A DNA stretch of 64,000 nucleotides from the NCBI GenBank assembly GCA_017416805.1, contig JAFQBB010000026.1, positions 1 through 64,000 of the forward strand, given 5' to 3'. The DNA is from Bacteroidaceae bacterium (lineage in GTDB: Bacteria; Bacteroidota; Bacteroidia; Bacteroidales; Bacteroidaceae). Every line of letters starts with the position of its first letter. Positions within the stretch are counted from its first letter, which is position 1. Of this stretch, positions 17,665 through 25,662 are shown in pieces. Made by a program: the position numbers and the translations under genes. The notes below the pieces were generated by a model, which saw nothing but the letters and a program-made list of their open reading frames with translations, did no database searches and was not told where the DNA came from.

Positions 17665-18645
17665 TCAATTCTTCACATACCCACTGAAATACTTCATAAA
17701 CTGCGTACGTTCGTAAAAACGATGTCCACCGGCTGCATCCATATTCATCCGTCCCTTGAACTGACCGATGGATTCATAACCGCGCTCTTCCATCCATTGT
17801 GCAAGCTGTTCAGCCATGGCCCGGAGTCGTTGCGGACCGTTCCAATACAATGTGGTACAGACCTCTACAGCCGAACTGCCAGCCAACAATGCTTTCGTGG
17901 CAGCCCAACCATCGTGTACACCACCCGAAACAGCATAATCCATGTGAGGGATACGGGCGGAACAGATTCCTACCCAACGCAGACTTTCACAAATGTCGGA
18001 AAGGCGTGTCCACAACTCACCGGCATGAAAATTTCCGGTATCAATATTGATGTCGGGACGGTAAGGACGGTTGAACATCACCACCCCAGCTGCCCCATTG
18101 GCACAAAGTTGGTTAGCCAAAGCCACGGGATTGGTAAGATTCATGCCCAACTTCATGATGATAGGCAGGTGTACGAACTTGCGTACCCGTTGCAATACCT
18201 CTATGTGACGCTGCTCGTAAGTGCCATACTCATAATCCATCGCAGTCTGCACCTCCATAATGTTCAGTTCCAAGGCATCGGCACCGGCATCTTCCACAAA
18301 GCCTGCATATTCAGTCCATTCCGAATGGGTAGAGCAGTTTATGCTGGCAATGACGGGAATGGTGCAGACCCGTTTGGCCTCCCTTATCAGCCCGATGTGC
18401 TGGCCGAGCGAATGGGCACGCAAGTAGGTGCTCAAGTAATCACTCCCTTCGGCATTCGACGGGTCGTACCAATGGTCGTGCTCCTGCATGATCTGTTCTT
18501 CAAAAATGGACTTCAACACCACAGCACCGGCGCCGGCATCTTCCAACTGGCGGCATTTGACCGCTGTATCCGTCAATCCTGAACTGCTGACTATAAAAGG
18601 GTTTTTCAGACGTAACCCTGCAAACGTTGTAGATAAATCTGTCAT
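17665..18645 (-). CDS. Dihydroorotate dehydrogenase-like flavoprotein lacking the SCPN loop
   Basis: I take the ATG at 18645 (326 residues, MTDLSTTFAGL), since the 16 extra residues of the longer frame are charged and out of character. The fold is the TIM barrel of class 1 dihydroorotate dehydrogenases: LKNPFIVSSSGLT, FMN-contact INCS, IIMKLGMNLTNP, and the glycine-rich AVSGGVHDGWAATKALLAGSSAVEV phosphate-binding end. The active-site loop of true enzymes (ELN-SCPN, carrying the catalytic Cys or Ser) reads ELNIMEVQTAMDY here. It therefore probably does not oxidise dihydroorotate by the usual mechanism and the substrate is unknown. Neighbours give no clue. Homologues named dihydroorotate dehydrogenase-like are common in Bacteroides. 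Confidence 0.75.
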   Translation of the reverse strand: MTDLSTTFAGLRLKNPFIVSSSGLTDTAVKCRQLEDAGAGAVVLKSIFEEQIMQEHDHWYDPSNAEGSDYLSTYLRAHSLGQHIGLIREAKRVCTIPVIASINCSTHSEWTEYAGFVEDAGADALELNIMEVQTAMDYEYGTYEQRHIEVLQRVRKFVHLPIIMKLGMNLTNPVALANQLCANGAAGVVMFNRPYRPDINIDTGNFHAGELWTRLSDICESLRWVGICSARIPHMDYAVSGGVHDGWAATKALLAGSSAVEVCTTLYWNGPQRLRAMAEQLAQWMEERGYESIGQFKGRMNMDAAGGHRFYERTQFMKYFSGYVKN

Positions 18646-18751
18646 AATTCGTTCTTTTTCGGTTGTTCTATACCTTATATTATATATATACAATTTTCGT
18701 AAGCTTTGGTTTTCAAGAGTTCAAGGTTTTACCATCTACTTTTAAAACACA

Positions 18752-18930
18752 TAGAGCAGAGGCGCAGAGTTTTTTTTTATACATAAGGACATAAGAGCAT
18801 AAGAACTTTTTTAGGCACAGATTACACGGATGGACGCGAATTATTTTTTTTGTCTTTGAACCCTAAACCCTAAACCTTAAACCTTGAACAACAAAAACTC
18901 TGCGTCTCCGCGTCTCTGCGTTTCAACGTA
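18752..18930. repeat. Imperfect palindromic element with CCCTAAA/CCTTGAA heptamers
   Basis: Arms around GCAGAGGCGCAGAGTTTTT (about 18756-18774) and AAAAACTCTGCGTCTCCGCG (about 18893-18912). Between them are a short CGGATGGACGCG remnant and a few heptamers (CCCTAAA, CCTTAAA, CCTTGAA at 18860-18888). It occupies the gap 18646-19061, followed by ATTCATAATTC repeats just before a promoter. Confidence 0.55.
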
Positions 18931-19005
18931 TAAGAGTTTGAAGAAAAAAGTCACCTTTTCATAAAAATAATTCATAATTCATATTCATAATTCATAATTA
19001 ATTCC

Positions 19006-19013
19006 TATCTTTG
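19006..19013 (+). promoter_or_regulatory. -7 box TATCTTTG
   Basis: Exact TAnnTTTG match 49 bp before the start codon at 19062, giving a short leader for the 941-residue secreted protein. Confidence 0.7.
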
Positions 19014-19061
19014 CCCCGATAATACCATTTTTTACTAACTAAAACCAAAAAAACAAAAGCT

Positions 19062-21887
19062 ATGATTAAAAAATTACTCTCAGCTGCGTTCTTTGCTGGT
19101 GTTGCCTTGTCAGCTAATGCTTACGAGGTGAACGACTTCGTTTATTCGAAGACTGCAAAGTATCAAATTACAGGTCAGAACCTCGTGGTGAACGGCCAGT
19201 TCAAAGAGGGCGAAACAGGCTTGACCGGATGGGACACTGTCTCTATCAACCAGCCCCTAAGCGCCACTTTCACTAAGCTGACTGCTGGTCCTAACGGATC
19301 AAACACCCAGCAGGTACTTCCGGGTTCTACCTCTTTGGAGCACGGTATGCGCCAGAACATTCACGTAGCCACCCCCGGTACTTACGTGGTATCACTCTCT
19401 GTGAAGGGTTCCATTGCCGGATTTACCGACCATGACCTGACCGGTGGAAACACCAACTACATCAATGCTTATTACAATACAGATCAGGCATTGGCATGGA
19501 TGGATACAGAAACTGATGCAAACAACAACGGTAAGAAAGACGATTACAATTTGAGATATGGTGAAAACGGAGTATGCAACGCTTACCAGTTCAGTTTTGC
19601 CGACACTGCATTTACCGAAGTGACTTTCCCCGTTGAAGTTCCTGCTGAAGGTTACATCATCCTCGACTTCCGCGGCTTGAACGAAGGATTGGAAATTGCA
19701 GACGTAGAGTGTCACATGGCCGAAGAGGTTTACGACGACCGCGTTGCTAAGGATCGCATTGCCTACTTCCAAAGCTATTTGAACAGCGAAGGCATCGATG
19801 AAAGAATGTATTTTGCTGAATTCCAAGAGTGCGTAAAGGCTGTTGAGGCAGGTATCGAAGCTAATTCATCACCCGTAGAAATGGCAAGTCTGATGGAGAA
19901 CCTCGAAATGGTATGGGATTTGTTCGTATCACAAAACTTCGATAACGTGATCGACTATATTGCGACCAAAGATGGTTCTGCTTCTACCGGCAACAACTCT
20001 GCCAACTGGATGAAGTGGACTGCTAAGTGGAACAAGTTGAGCAACGATTATAAGAATCAGGCTCCTTGGAGTTGGTCAACAGACCGTTGGTGTCACAAGA
20101 CTGCAGCTGCCGACTCTCCCATGAGTCTCCAGTGGATGCGTGGTGCCGGTGCAAACGATAATTGGAACAACATTGCCACACTCACCACAACCTTGAGACC
20201 CGGTAAGTACTATTGGGGTGTAACCGGTCAGGGAGGTATGATGACCTTGAACAAGAACCGTTGGGCTCGTTCATGGGCCGACGAGTGTGCCGAAACCAAA
20301 CTTTTCTTCAATGGCGACACTGTGTTTGTTGGCATCTTGAATGCTGCCCGCAACCAGGACTATGTTGTTGAGTTCATTTTGGAAGAAGAAAAAGAGGTAA
20401 CATTAGGTCTTATCTGTAACAACGTATCAACCTCTGCCAGTGCAGGTTTCGATGTAAACTTCATCTCTCCCGTGCTCTACAGATTCCTCAACGAGGGTGA
20501 ACTCACTGCCGAGCAAGAGGCTTACTTGAACAACGTAGAAGCTCAACTCACTGCTCTTCAAGGTCGCTTGGAAGTGGCTAACGGTTACGTGGCAGAAGAT
20601 CAGAAAGAGCGTCCTTGGGGTAAGGAAGCTTTGAAGGAAGGTGTTGCTGAAGCACAGACACGTTACGACGGTTGGATGGCTATGAGCCAAGACGATGTAT
20701 TGAAAGAACTGGCTGAAGAGCGCAGTCTTCCTGACACTATCATGAACAACGGTGTTCGTTTCCTCAACAACAACTACATCACTCCGTTCGAGAACATGAA
20801 CAAGCCTTTCACTGATATGCCGGGTGCTATCGAGGCTGCACAGGAGACTTTGGGTCAACGTATCTACGAAAGCTCAAGCAAGAAAGAGGCTTTGGCTGCC
20901 GAAATTACAGCTTCACAAAACATGTACAACGAAAAGTTGACTGTTCCCTTCTCTTCTGCCGACTCATTGGCACTCGTTGACCAGAGAGAAGCTTTGAACG
21001 CTTTGGTTGAAGAGTTCAAACTGGCTATCGATGCAACTACTATCGTTGACATCGACTTCGGTACTCAGGAGGCTCCTGCACAGTTCACCATCATTACTGA
21101 AACTGACACTGAAGGTGTGACCAACTACACAAGTACCATTGTTGGAACTAAGGGTACTATGGTATTCACTAATGCAAAGGGTGGAACAGCTGAGGATGGT
21201 ACAGAAATCACCGGTGGTTCACAACCCTTCGAACTCGGTTACAATGCAACCGACTCTCTCGGTATGCTCCGCGTAGGTAACGGTGAAGCCTCTGTTGAGA
21301 TTGCTGGTGCTCCCGTTAAGGCTACTGACATCGTAAACATCAAGTTCGACTTGTATACCGGTAACTTGAGTGGCAAAAAGGTAGGTTTCAAGGTGCTCAC
21401 AGCTGAAAGCGACACCATCTGCGGTCTCTTCTACTCTGCATACAGCGGCAATGATGACTTGAACACATTCAATATTAACTATGGTGCTCTTCCCAAGGTA
21501 GGTAGTAGCGGTAATGATAATGGAAAGGTTTCAGCGTCAAGCAACAAGACTTCATTCGATGTTGTAATCGACTACGGAGCAAAGATGATGTACTGCACCA
21601 CTTCAAGCTCTAAGGGTGTTGTAACATCTGAGACTATCGCCTTGACCAAGGGTGCTCCTGCCAAGTTTGTTCTCTACTCTAACTACAACAACGATAGTCG
21701 TCGTAGCTGGTTCGACAACTTGAAGGTATTGAACATCGCAGCCGGTGAATACGACAGCGTTGAAGCTATCGAAGTAGTTAAGCCCGTTGCCAATGGCGCA
21801 ATGTACAACCTGATGGGTCAGCAGATCAAACGTGCCGCTAAGGGACAGATCTACATCCAGAATGGTCAGAAGAAGATTGGTAAATAA
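19062..21887 (+). CDS. Large secreted protein of unknown function with T9SS-like tail
   Basis: 941 residues. Signal peptide MIKKLLSAAFFAGVALSANA, no lipobox. Residues about 35-215 form a beta-rich module (NGQFKEGETGLTGWDTVS ... LDFRGL) similar in style to carbohydrate-binding jelly-roll domains. A second such module is at about 295-480 (WMRGAGANDNWNNIATLTTT). A helical, Glu/Ala-rich segment follows (about 480-660, coiled-coil-like), then a beta-rich domain (665-890). The last 35 residues (AMYNLMGQQIKRAAKGQIYI then QNGQKKIGK) match the short T9SS-type sorting tails seen in Bacteroides and Prevotella. I recognise no enzyme motif. Its own promoter and a very strong terminator make it a single-gene unit. 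Codon use looks like a highly expressed gene (mostly GGT, AAG, CGT), suggesting an abundant exported protein. Confidence 0.7.
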   Translation: MIKKLLSAAFFAGVALSANAYEVNDFVYSKTAKYQITGQNLVVNGQFKEGETGLTGWDTVSINQPLSATFTKLTAGPNGSNTQQVLPGSTSLEHGMRQNIHVATPGTYVVSLSVKGSIAGFTDHDLTGGNTNYINAYYNTDQALAWMDTETDANNNGKKDDYNLRYGENGVCNAYQFSFADTAFTEVTFPVEVPAEGYIILDFRGLNEGLEIADVECHMAEEVYDDRVAKDRIAYFQSYLNSEGIDERMYFAEFQECVKAVEAGIEANSSPVEMASLMENLEMVWDLFVSQNFDNVIDYIATKDGSASTGNNSANWMKWTAKWNKLSNDYKNQAPWSWSTDRWCHKTAAADSPMSLQWMRGAGANDNWNNIATLTTTLRPGKYYWGVTGQGGMMTLNKNRWARSWADECAETKLFFNGDTVFVGILNAARNQDYVVEFILEEEKEVTLGLICNNVSTSASAGFDVNFISPVLYRFLNEGELTAEQEAYLNNVEAQLTALQGRLEVANGYVAEDQKERPWGKEALKEGVAEAQTRYDGWMAMSQDDVLKELAEERSLPDTIMNNGVRFLNNNYITPFENMNKPFTDMPGAIEAAQETLGQRIYESSSKKEALAAEITASQNMYNEKLTVPFSSADSLALVDQREALNALVEEFKLAIDATTIVDIDFGTQEAPAQFTIITETDTEGVTNYTSTIVGTKGTMVFTNAKGGTAEDGTEITGGSQPFELGYNATDSLGMLRVGNGEASVEIAGAPVKATDIVNIKFDLYTGNLSGKKVGFKVLTAESDTICGLFYSAYSGNDDLNTFNINYGALPKVGSSGNDNGKVSASSNKTSFDVVIDYGAKMMYCTTSSSKGVVTSETIALTKGAPAKFVLYSNYNNDSRRSWFDNLKVLNIAAGEYDSVEAIEVVKPVANGAMYNLMGQQIKRAAKGQIYIQNGQKKIGK

Positions 21888-21940
21888 TCCTCTCTCTCAT
21901 TTACTAACAGTTTGATCAATCACGATTAAACTTCACTCAA

Positions 21941-21972
21941 GTGAGTGCACCAGCTGGTGCACTCACTTTTTT
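21941..21972 (+). terminator. Strong intrinsic terminator
   Basis: A perfect 26-bp palindrome (GTGAGTGCACCAG/CTGGTGCACTCAC, 21941-21966) followed by TTTTTT, 53 bases after the stop of the 941-residue protein gene. Confidence 0.92.
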
Positions 21973-21973
21973 A

Positions 21974-22425
21974 TTATTGGTATCCTATAAACAGCTATAA
22001 TATCTTGCTTTAATGTGTTTTAAGGGAATAAAACTCCCCATTATAATCTTCTGTCAGTTTGCCACTTTGAACCTTAAACTTTGAACTTTGAACCTTAAAC
22101 CTTAAACTTTAAACTTTAAACTTTGAACCTTAAACCTTAAACTTTGAACCTTAAACCTTAAACCTTAAACTTTGAACCTTAAACCTTGAACTTTGAACCT
22201 TAAACTTTGAACTGTAGGGGAACAAATAACCTATCGGGTATAATAATCAAGAAAAATCCGCGTCATCCGCGTCATCCGCGTCTAAAAAGTTAATTATGAC
22301 ACACCCTCACAAACGCATAGCAGACTTCTATCGGGCAACCACAAGGGATAGCCCCTACAGGAAACGACTCCGTGGCTGAAATGTCCCATAAAGAATTATG
22401 GCGGAAGTTTTACCAGGCCCTCTAA
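21974..22425. mobile_element. Non-autonomous repeat block A
   Basis: Begins TTATTGGTATCCTATAA and ends with a degraded reverse complement of the same motif (about 22400-22425). Contents in order: a shared 80-bp left part, a heptamer array (22065-22215), the shared CTATCGGGTATAATAATC segment, a CGCGTCATCCGCG arm, and a right part containing CACAAACGCATAGCA. The same order recurs in block B (25205-25585). No coding sequence. Confidence 0.7.
22065..22215. repeat. Heptamer tandem repeat (AACYTTR), about 21 copies
   Basis: Seven-base units AACCTTA, AACTTTG and AACCTTG alternate without interruption. A shorter array of the same heptamer is at 25294-25373, and a few degenerate units are at 18860-18888. 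Confidence 0.9.
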
Positions 22426-22446
22426 TATTTAATTTTCCTTTTTTTT

Positions 22447-22850
22447 CGGAACTCCCTCCCCCTACGGGTACTCCCTCTATAAACAGAGGGAGAGCTAAGG
22501 GTACTCACCGTTCTATCATTTTGGGAGGGAAGTAGGGAGGTCATCTTTAAAGTGTTTCTACCGTTTGTTAGCCGCACGATGAGGATTTTTTCTGAGCGCC
22601 CCACTAAGTTTCCGTCACCACTCTTCCATTTGTGCTCCCAAAGCTCCCCCTCTGTTCATAGAGGGGGTGGCCAAAGGCCGGGGGAGTTCAAATTTGTTAA
22701 CCGCACGATGTTTTTTTCTGAGCGCCCCACTAAGTTTCCGTCACCACTCTTCCATTTGTGCTCCCAAAGCTCCTCCTCTGTTCATAGAGGGGGTGGCCAA
22801 AGGCCGGGGGAGTTCAAATTTGTTAACCGCACGATGGGGATGTCTGTTTC
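22447..22850. repeat. 126-bp tandem repeats plus a related inverted segment
   Basis: Two near-identical units (about 22564-22690 and 22691-22816) contain CTGAGCGCCCCACTAAGTTT, GTGCTCCCAAAGCTCC and GGTGGCCAAAGGCCGGGGGA; a third begins at about 22817. The segment before them (22447-22545) carries CTCCCTCCCCCTACGGGTAC and its inverted partner. A diverged copy lies at 61433-61665. Open frames through it are repeat translations, not genes. Confidence 0.75.
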
Positions 22851-22854
22851 TTTT

Positions 22855-22876
22855 TTATTGCCGTCCGGTAAACTGC
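22855..22876 (+). repeat. Recurrent element-end motif TTATTGCCGTCCGGTAAAC
   Basis: Same motif as at the ends of blocks A and B, followed by CTGCTATAAT as there. It marks a probable further element start inside the repeat-rich gap. Confidence 0.5.
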
Positions 22877-22925
22877 TATAATGTTTTCGGGATGCCAATA
22901 TAAACTTATGTATAATAACCTGTGA

Positions 22926-23085
22926 ATTAGTGTTATAAATCATCTGAAATTATATTCCTTCTATATTTCAAGCCACGAAATATATATTTCGTGGCTTGAA
23001 ATAATAATTCTGTGGTTGGAAATATTTATTTTGTGCTTTAAAATATAGAAGGTATTGAGTTAGAAATGGTTTATAACTGAATAGC
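22926..23085. repeat. 155-bp imperfect palindrome with a perfect 40-bp core
   Basis: The core 22964-23003 is a perfect palindrome (arms TATTTCAAGCCACGAAATAT and its complement with no spacer). Outside it, CCTTCTATATTT (22957-22968) pairs with AAATATAGAAGG (23041-23052). Still further out, GTTATAAATCAT pairs imperfectly with ATGGTTTATAAC. It could extrude as a cruciform. Confidence 0.75.
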
Positions 23086-23107
23086 CTGACTCTATAAATC
23101 TATTATC

Positions 23108-23141
23108 AGTTACTATGTTTGCAACTGCTAACATAGTAACT
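23108..23141. repeat. 12-bp perfect inverted repeat AGTTACTATGTT/AACATAGTAACT
   Basis: Arms at 23108-23119 and 23130-23141 with a 10-base loop, 101 bp before the -7 box of the next gene. No T-run follows. Confidence 0.6.
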
Positions 23142-23241
23142 AATAATACTATTTAATTTTCCAAGTTTTCTTTAAACTCCCTCCCCCCCCTTAAATAATT
23201 CATAAATCATAAATAGATTTGGAACTTTGCCCATCTTCAAC

Positions 23242-23249
23242 TATCTTTG
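23242..23249 (+). promoter_or_regulatory. -7 box TATCTTTG
   Basis: Exact TAnnTTTG match 20 bp before the ATG at 23269. It places the apparent upstream starts at 23227 inside the promoter. Confidence 0.65.
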
Positions 23250-23268
23250 CACTATCAATCAATTATCA

Positions 23269-24831
23269 ATGACTATGGGCAAGTATATTTATCCTATCGG
23301 CGTACAGAATTTTGAGAAACTTCGCAACGACGGGTATCTCTATATTGACAAGACCGCACTTATCCACCGGTTGGTAACAACTGGAAGCTACTACTTCCTC
23401 AGCCGCCCGCGCCGCTTCGGAAAGAGTCTGCTCATATCCACCCTGGAAGCCTATTTCCAAGGAAAGAAGGAACTCTTCAAAGGGCTTGTCATCGAACAGC
23501 TGGAACAGAAGTGGACCGTACACCCTGTGCTGCACCTGGACCTGAACATCGAGAAATACGGCTCGATAGAGAGTCTGGAAAATATCTTAGAGAGCAATCT
23601 TTCCCGTTGGGAAGAGATGTATGGGGCTGAGCCATCAGAGAAATCCTTCTCTCTCCGATTTGCCGGTATCATACGCCGTGCCTGCAAAAAGACAGGCCAG
23701 CGCGTAGCCATACTCATTGACGAATACGACAAGCCGCTACTGCAAAGCATTGGCAACAAGGAGGTGCAGACGGAACTGCGCAATGCTCTGAAACCTTTCT
23801 ACGGTGTACTGAAGACCATGGACGGATGCATCAAGTTTGCCCTGCTGACAGGAGTTACCAAGTTTGGGAAGGTGAGTGTGTTCAGTGACCTGAACAATCT
23901 GATGGACATATCCATGGATCGCCGTTACACCGAGATCTGCGGCATATCGGAACAGGAACTGCACAGCTACTTCAAGGAAGACATTGAAGAACTGGCTTTG
24001 CGGAAGCAGACCACCGTTCAGTCCACTACAGAAAAATTACGTACCAACTACGATGGTTACCATTTTGCCCCCAACACGGGTGGCATATACAACCCGTTCA
24101 GTGTATTGAACACATTTGCCCGCATGGAGTTCGGCAGCTATTGGTTCGAAACGGGCACACCGACCTATCTGGTGGAACTGCTGAAAAAGAACGATTACGA
24201 CCTTGAACACGTGAATGGCGTGGAAGTGGGTTTCGAGACATTGAGCGGAGTGGATGCGGCCGATACCGACGCCATACCCGTAATCACCCAAAGCGGATAC
24301 CTGACTATCAAAGATTATGACCCTGAATTTGAACTTTACACCCTCGGCTATCCCAACAAGGAGGTGGAAGAGGGATTCGTGAAATTCCTTGTCCCATTCT
24401 ATACTCCCATCCTTGAAAGCAAGTCTGCTTTTCAGATAAAGAACTTTGTCCGCGAAGTGCGCACTGGCGACATTGAGGGTTTCTTCACCCGCCTGCGCTC
24501 GTTCTTCAGCGATACAACCTACGAACTTGTCCGACAACAGGAACTGCATTATTCCAATGTGCTCTACATCGTATTCAAGCTGATGGGATTCTATACCCAA
24601 GTGGAATACCATACCGGAAACGGAAGAATTGACCTCGTACTACAAACTCCTGACTACATCTACGTCATGGAGTTCAAGCTGAACGGTACTGCCGAAGAGG
24701 CTCTGAAACAGATTAAAGACAAAGGGTATGCACTCCCCTTCGAAAAAGATCCACGCACCTTATATAAAATAGGTATCAACTTCAGCGCCGAGACACGCAA
24801 CATTGACCGTTGGGTGGTGGAAGGGAAATAA
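23269..24831 (+). CDS. AAA-ATPase-like / PD-(D/E)XK nuclease family protein
   Basis: 521 residues from the ATG at 23269; the ATG two codons later is an alternative. It opens YPIGVQNFEKLRNDGYLYID, the signature of the AAA-ATPase-like family (PF09820). The Walker A variant is SRPRRFGKSLLIS and the Walker B is AILIDEYDKPLL. The C-terminal domain (about 410-515) is the partner PD-(D/E)XK module (PF08011 type), with GNGRIDLVL and YVMEFKLNG supplying Asp and ExK. These proteins are present in many copies in Bacteroidales genomes and their role is not established; a defence or mobile-element link is suspected. Here the gene stands alone between repeat blocks A and B/C, consistent with repeat-associated spread. 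Confidence 0.85.
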   Translation: MTMGKYIYPIGVQNFEKLRNDGYLYIDKTALIHRLVTTGSYYFLSRPRRFGKSLLISTLEAYFQGKKELFKGLVIEQLEQKWTVHPVLHLDLNIEKYGSIESLENILESNLSRWEEMYGAEPSEKSFSLRFAGIIRRACKKTGQRVAILIDEYDKPLLQSIGNKEVQTELRNALKPFYGVLKTMDGCIKFALLTGVTKFGKVSVFSDLNNLMDISMDRRYTEICGISEQELHSYFKEDIEELALRKQTTVQSTTEKLRTNYDGYHFAPNTGGIYNPFSVLNTFARMEFGSYWFETGTPTYLVELLKKNDYDLEHVNGVEVGFETLSGVDAADTDAIPVITQSGYLTIKDYDPEFELYTLGYPNKEVEEGFVKFLVPFYTPILESKSAFQIKNFVREVRTGDIEGFFTRLRSFFSDTTYELVRQQELHYSNVLYIVFKLMGFYTQVEYHTGNGRIDLVLQTPDYIYVMEFKLNGTAEEALKQIKDKGYALPFEKDPRTLYKIGINFSAETRNIDRWVVEGK

Positions 24832-24879
24832 TCTCCTGTTGGCTTACCATACCTGCAGGGAAAGGTAAAAAAAACATTT

Positions 24880-25035
24880 CTCGTCCGCAGATGACGCAGA
24901 CGACACAGATTAAGGTTGGACCATGCGGCACGACACCCACCGTAGGGGGATGTGTCAAAATGCTTTCTTTTCATTCTTTAGACGCGGATGACGCGGATTT
25001 TTCGCTTTGCTCAAGGAAACTTCGCAGATAAATTA
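24880..25035. repeat. CGCAGATGACGCAG / GACGCGGATGACGCGG arms
   Basis: Two arms of the dispersed palindrome family (about 24884-24912 and 24981-25004) separated by unique sequence. It leads straight into block C. Confidence 0.5.
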
Positions 25036-25204
25036 TAATCTATCGGGTATAATAATCAAGAAAAATCCGCGTCATCCGCGTCATCTGCGTCTAAAAAGTT
25101 AATTATGACACACCCTCACAAACGCATAGCAAACTTCTATCGGCAACCACAAGGGATTGCCCCTACAGGAAACGCCGCCATGGCTGAAATGTTCCATAAA
25201 AATC
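25036..25204. mobile_element. Partial repeat block C
   Basis: Shares with blocks A and B the CTATCGGGTATAATAATC segment, the CGCGTCATCCGCGTCATC arm, and CACAAACGCATAGCAAACTT, but lacks the left part and heptamers. It abuts the start of block B. Confidence 0.6.
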
Positions 25205-25585
25205 ATATTGGTGTCCGATAAACAGCTATAATATCTTGCTTTAGTGTGTTTTAAGGGAATAAAAGTCCCCATTATAATCTTCTGTCAGTTTGCCACTTTG
25301 AACCTTGAACTTTGAACCTTGAACTTTGAACCTTAAACTTTGAACCTTAAACTTTGAACCTTAAACTTTGAACTGTAGGGGAACAAATAACCTATCGGGT
25401 ATAATAATCAAGAAAAATCCGCGTCATCCGCGTCATCTGCGTCTAAAAAGTTAATTATGACACACCCTCACAAACGCATAGCAAACTTCTATCGGCACAA
25501 GGGATTGCCCCTACAGGAAACGACTCCGTGACTGAAATGTCCCATAAAGAATTATGGTGGCAGTTTTGCCGGACACCGATAATAA
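25205..25585. mobile_element. Non-autonomous repeat block B
   Basis: Begins ATATTGGTGTCCGATAAAC and ends GTTTTGCCGGACACCGATAA, an imperfect inverted pair. The interior is co-linear with block A, including a shorter heptamer array (25294-25373). It has no coding sequence. Blocks A, B and C together flank the ATPase/nuclease gene. Confidence 0.7.
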
Positions 25586-25617
25586 AGAAATGAGGAAGAG
25601 TGTACCAACACCCTTCC
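25580..25617 (-). terminator. Probable terminator of the FAS1/SusCD operon
   Basis: GGAAGGGTGT/ACACTCTTCC stem with a 4-base loop (25594-25617), 45 bases after the SusD stop on the minus strand, followed by a T-rich CATTTCTTTATT tail. Confidence 0.6.
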
Positions 25618-25662
25618 CCATTAATATGATTGTCTTTTATTCAACAAACAGCAGAAACTGTT

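Noticed and set aside
18857-18888. CCCTAAA repeats as a telomere-like sequence
   Set aside because: Only two exact units, part of the wider AACYTTR heptamer family in intergenic DNA of a bacterial chromosome.
22552-22903. 109- and 78-residue frames near 22.6-22.9 kb
   Set aside because: They translate the 126-bp tandem units in two frames; no homology pattern or start signal.
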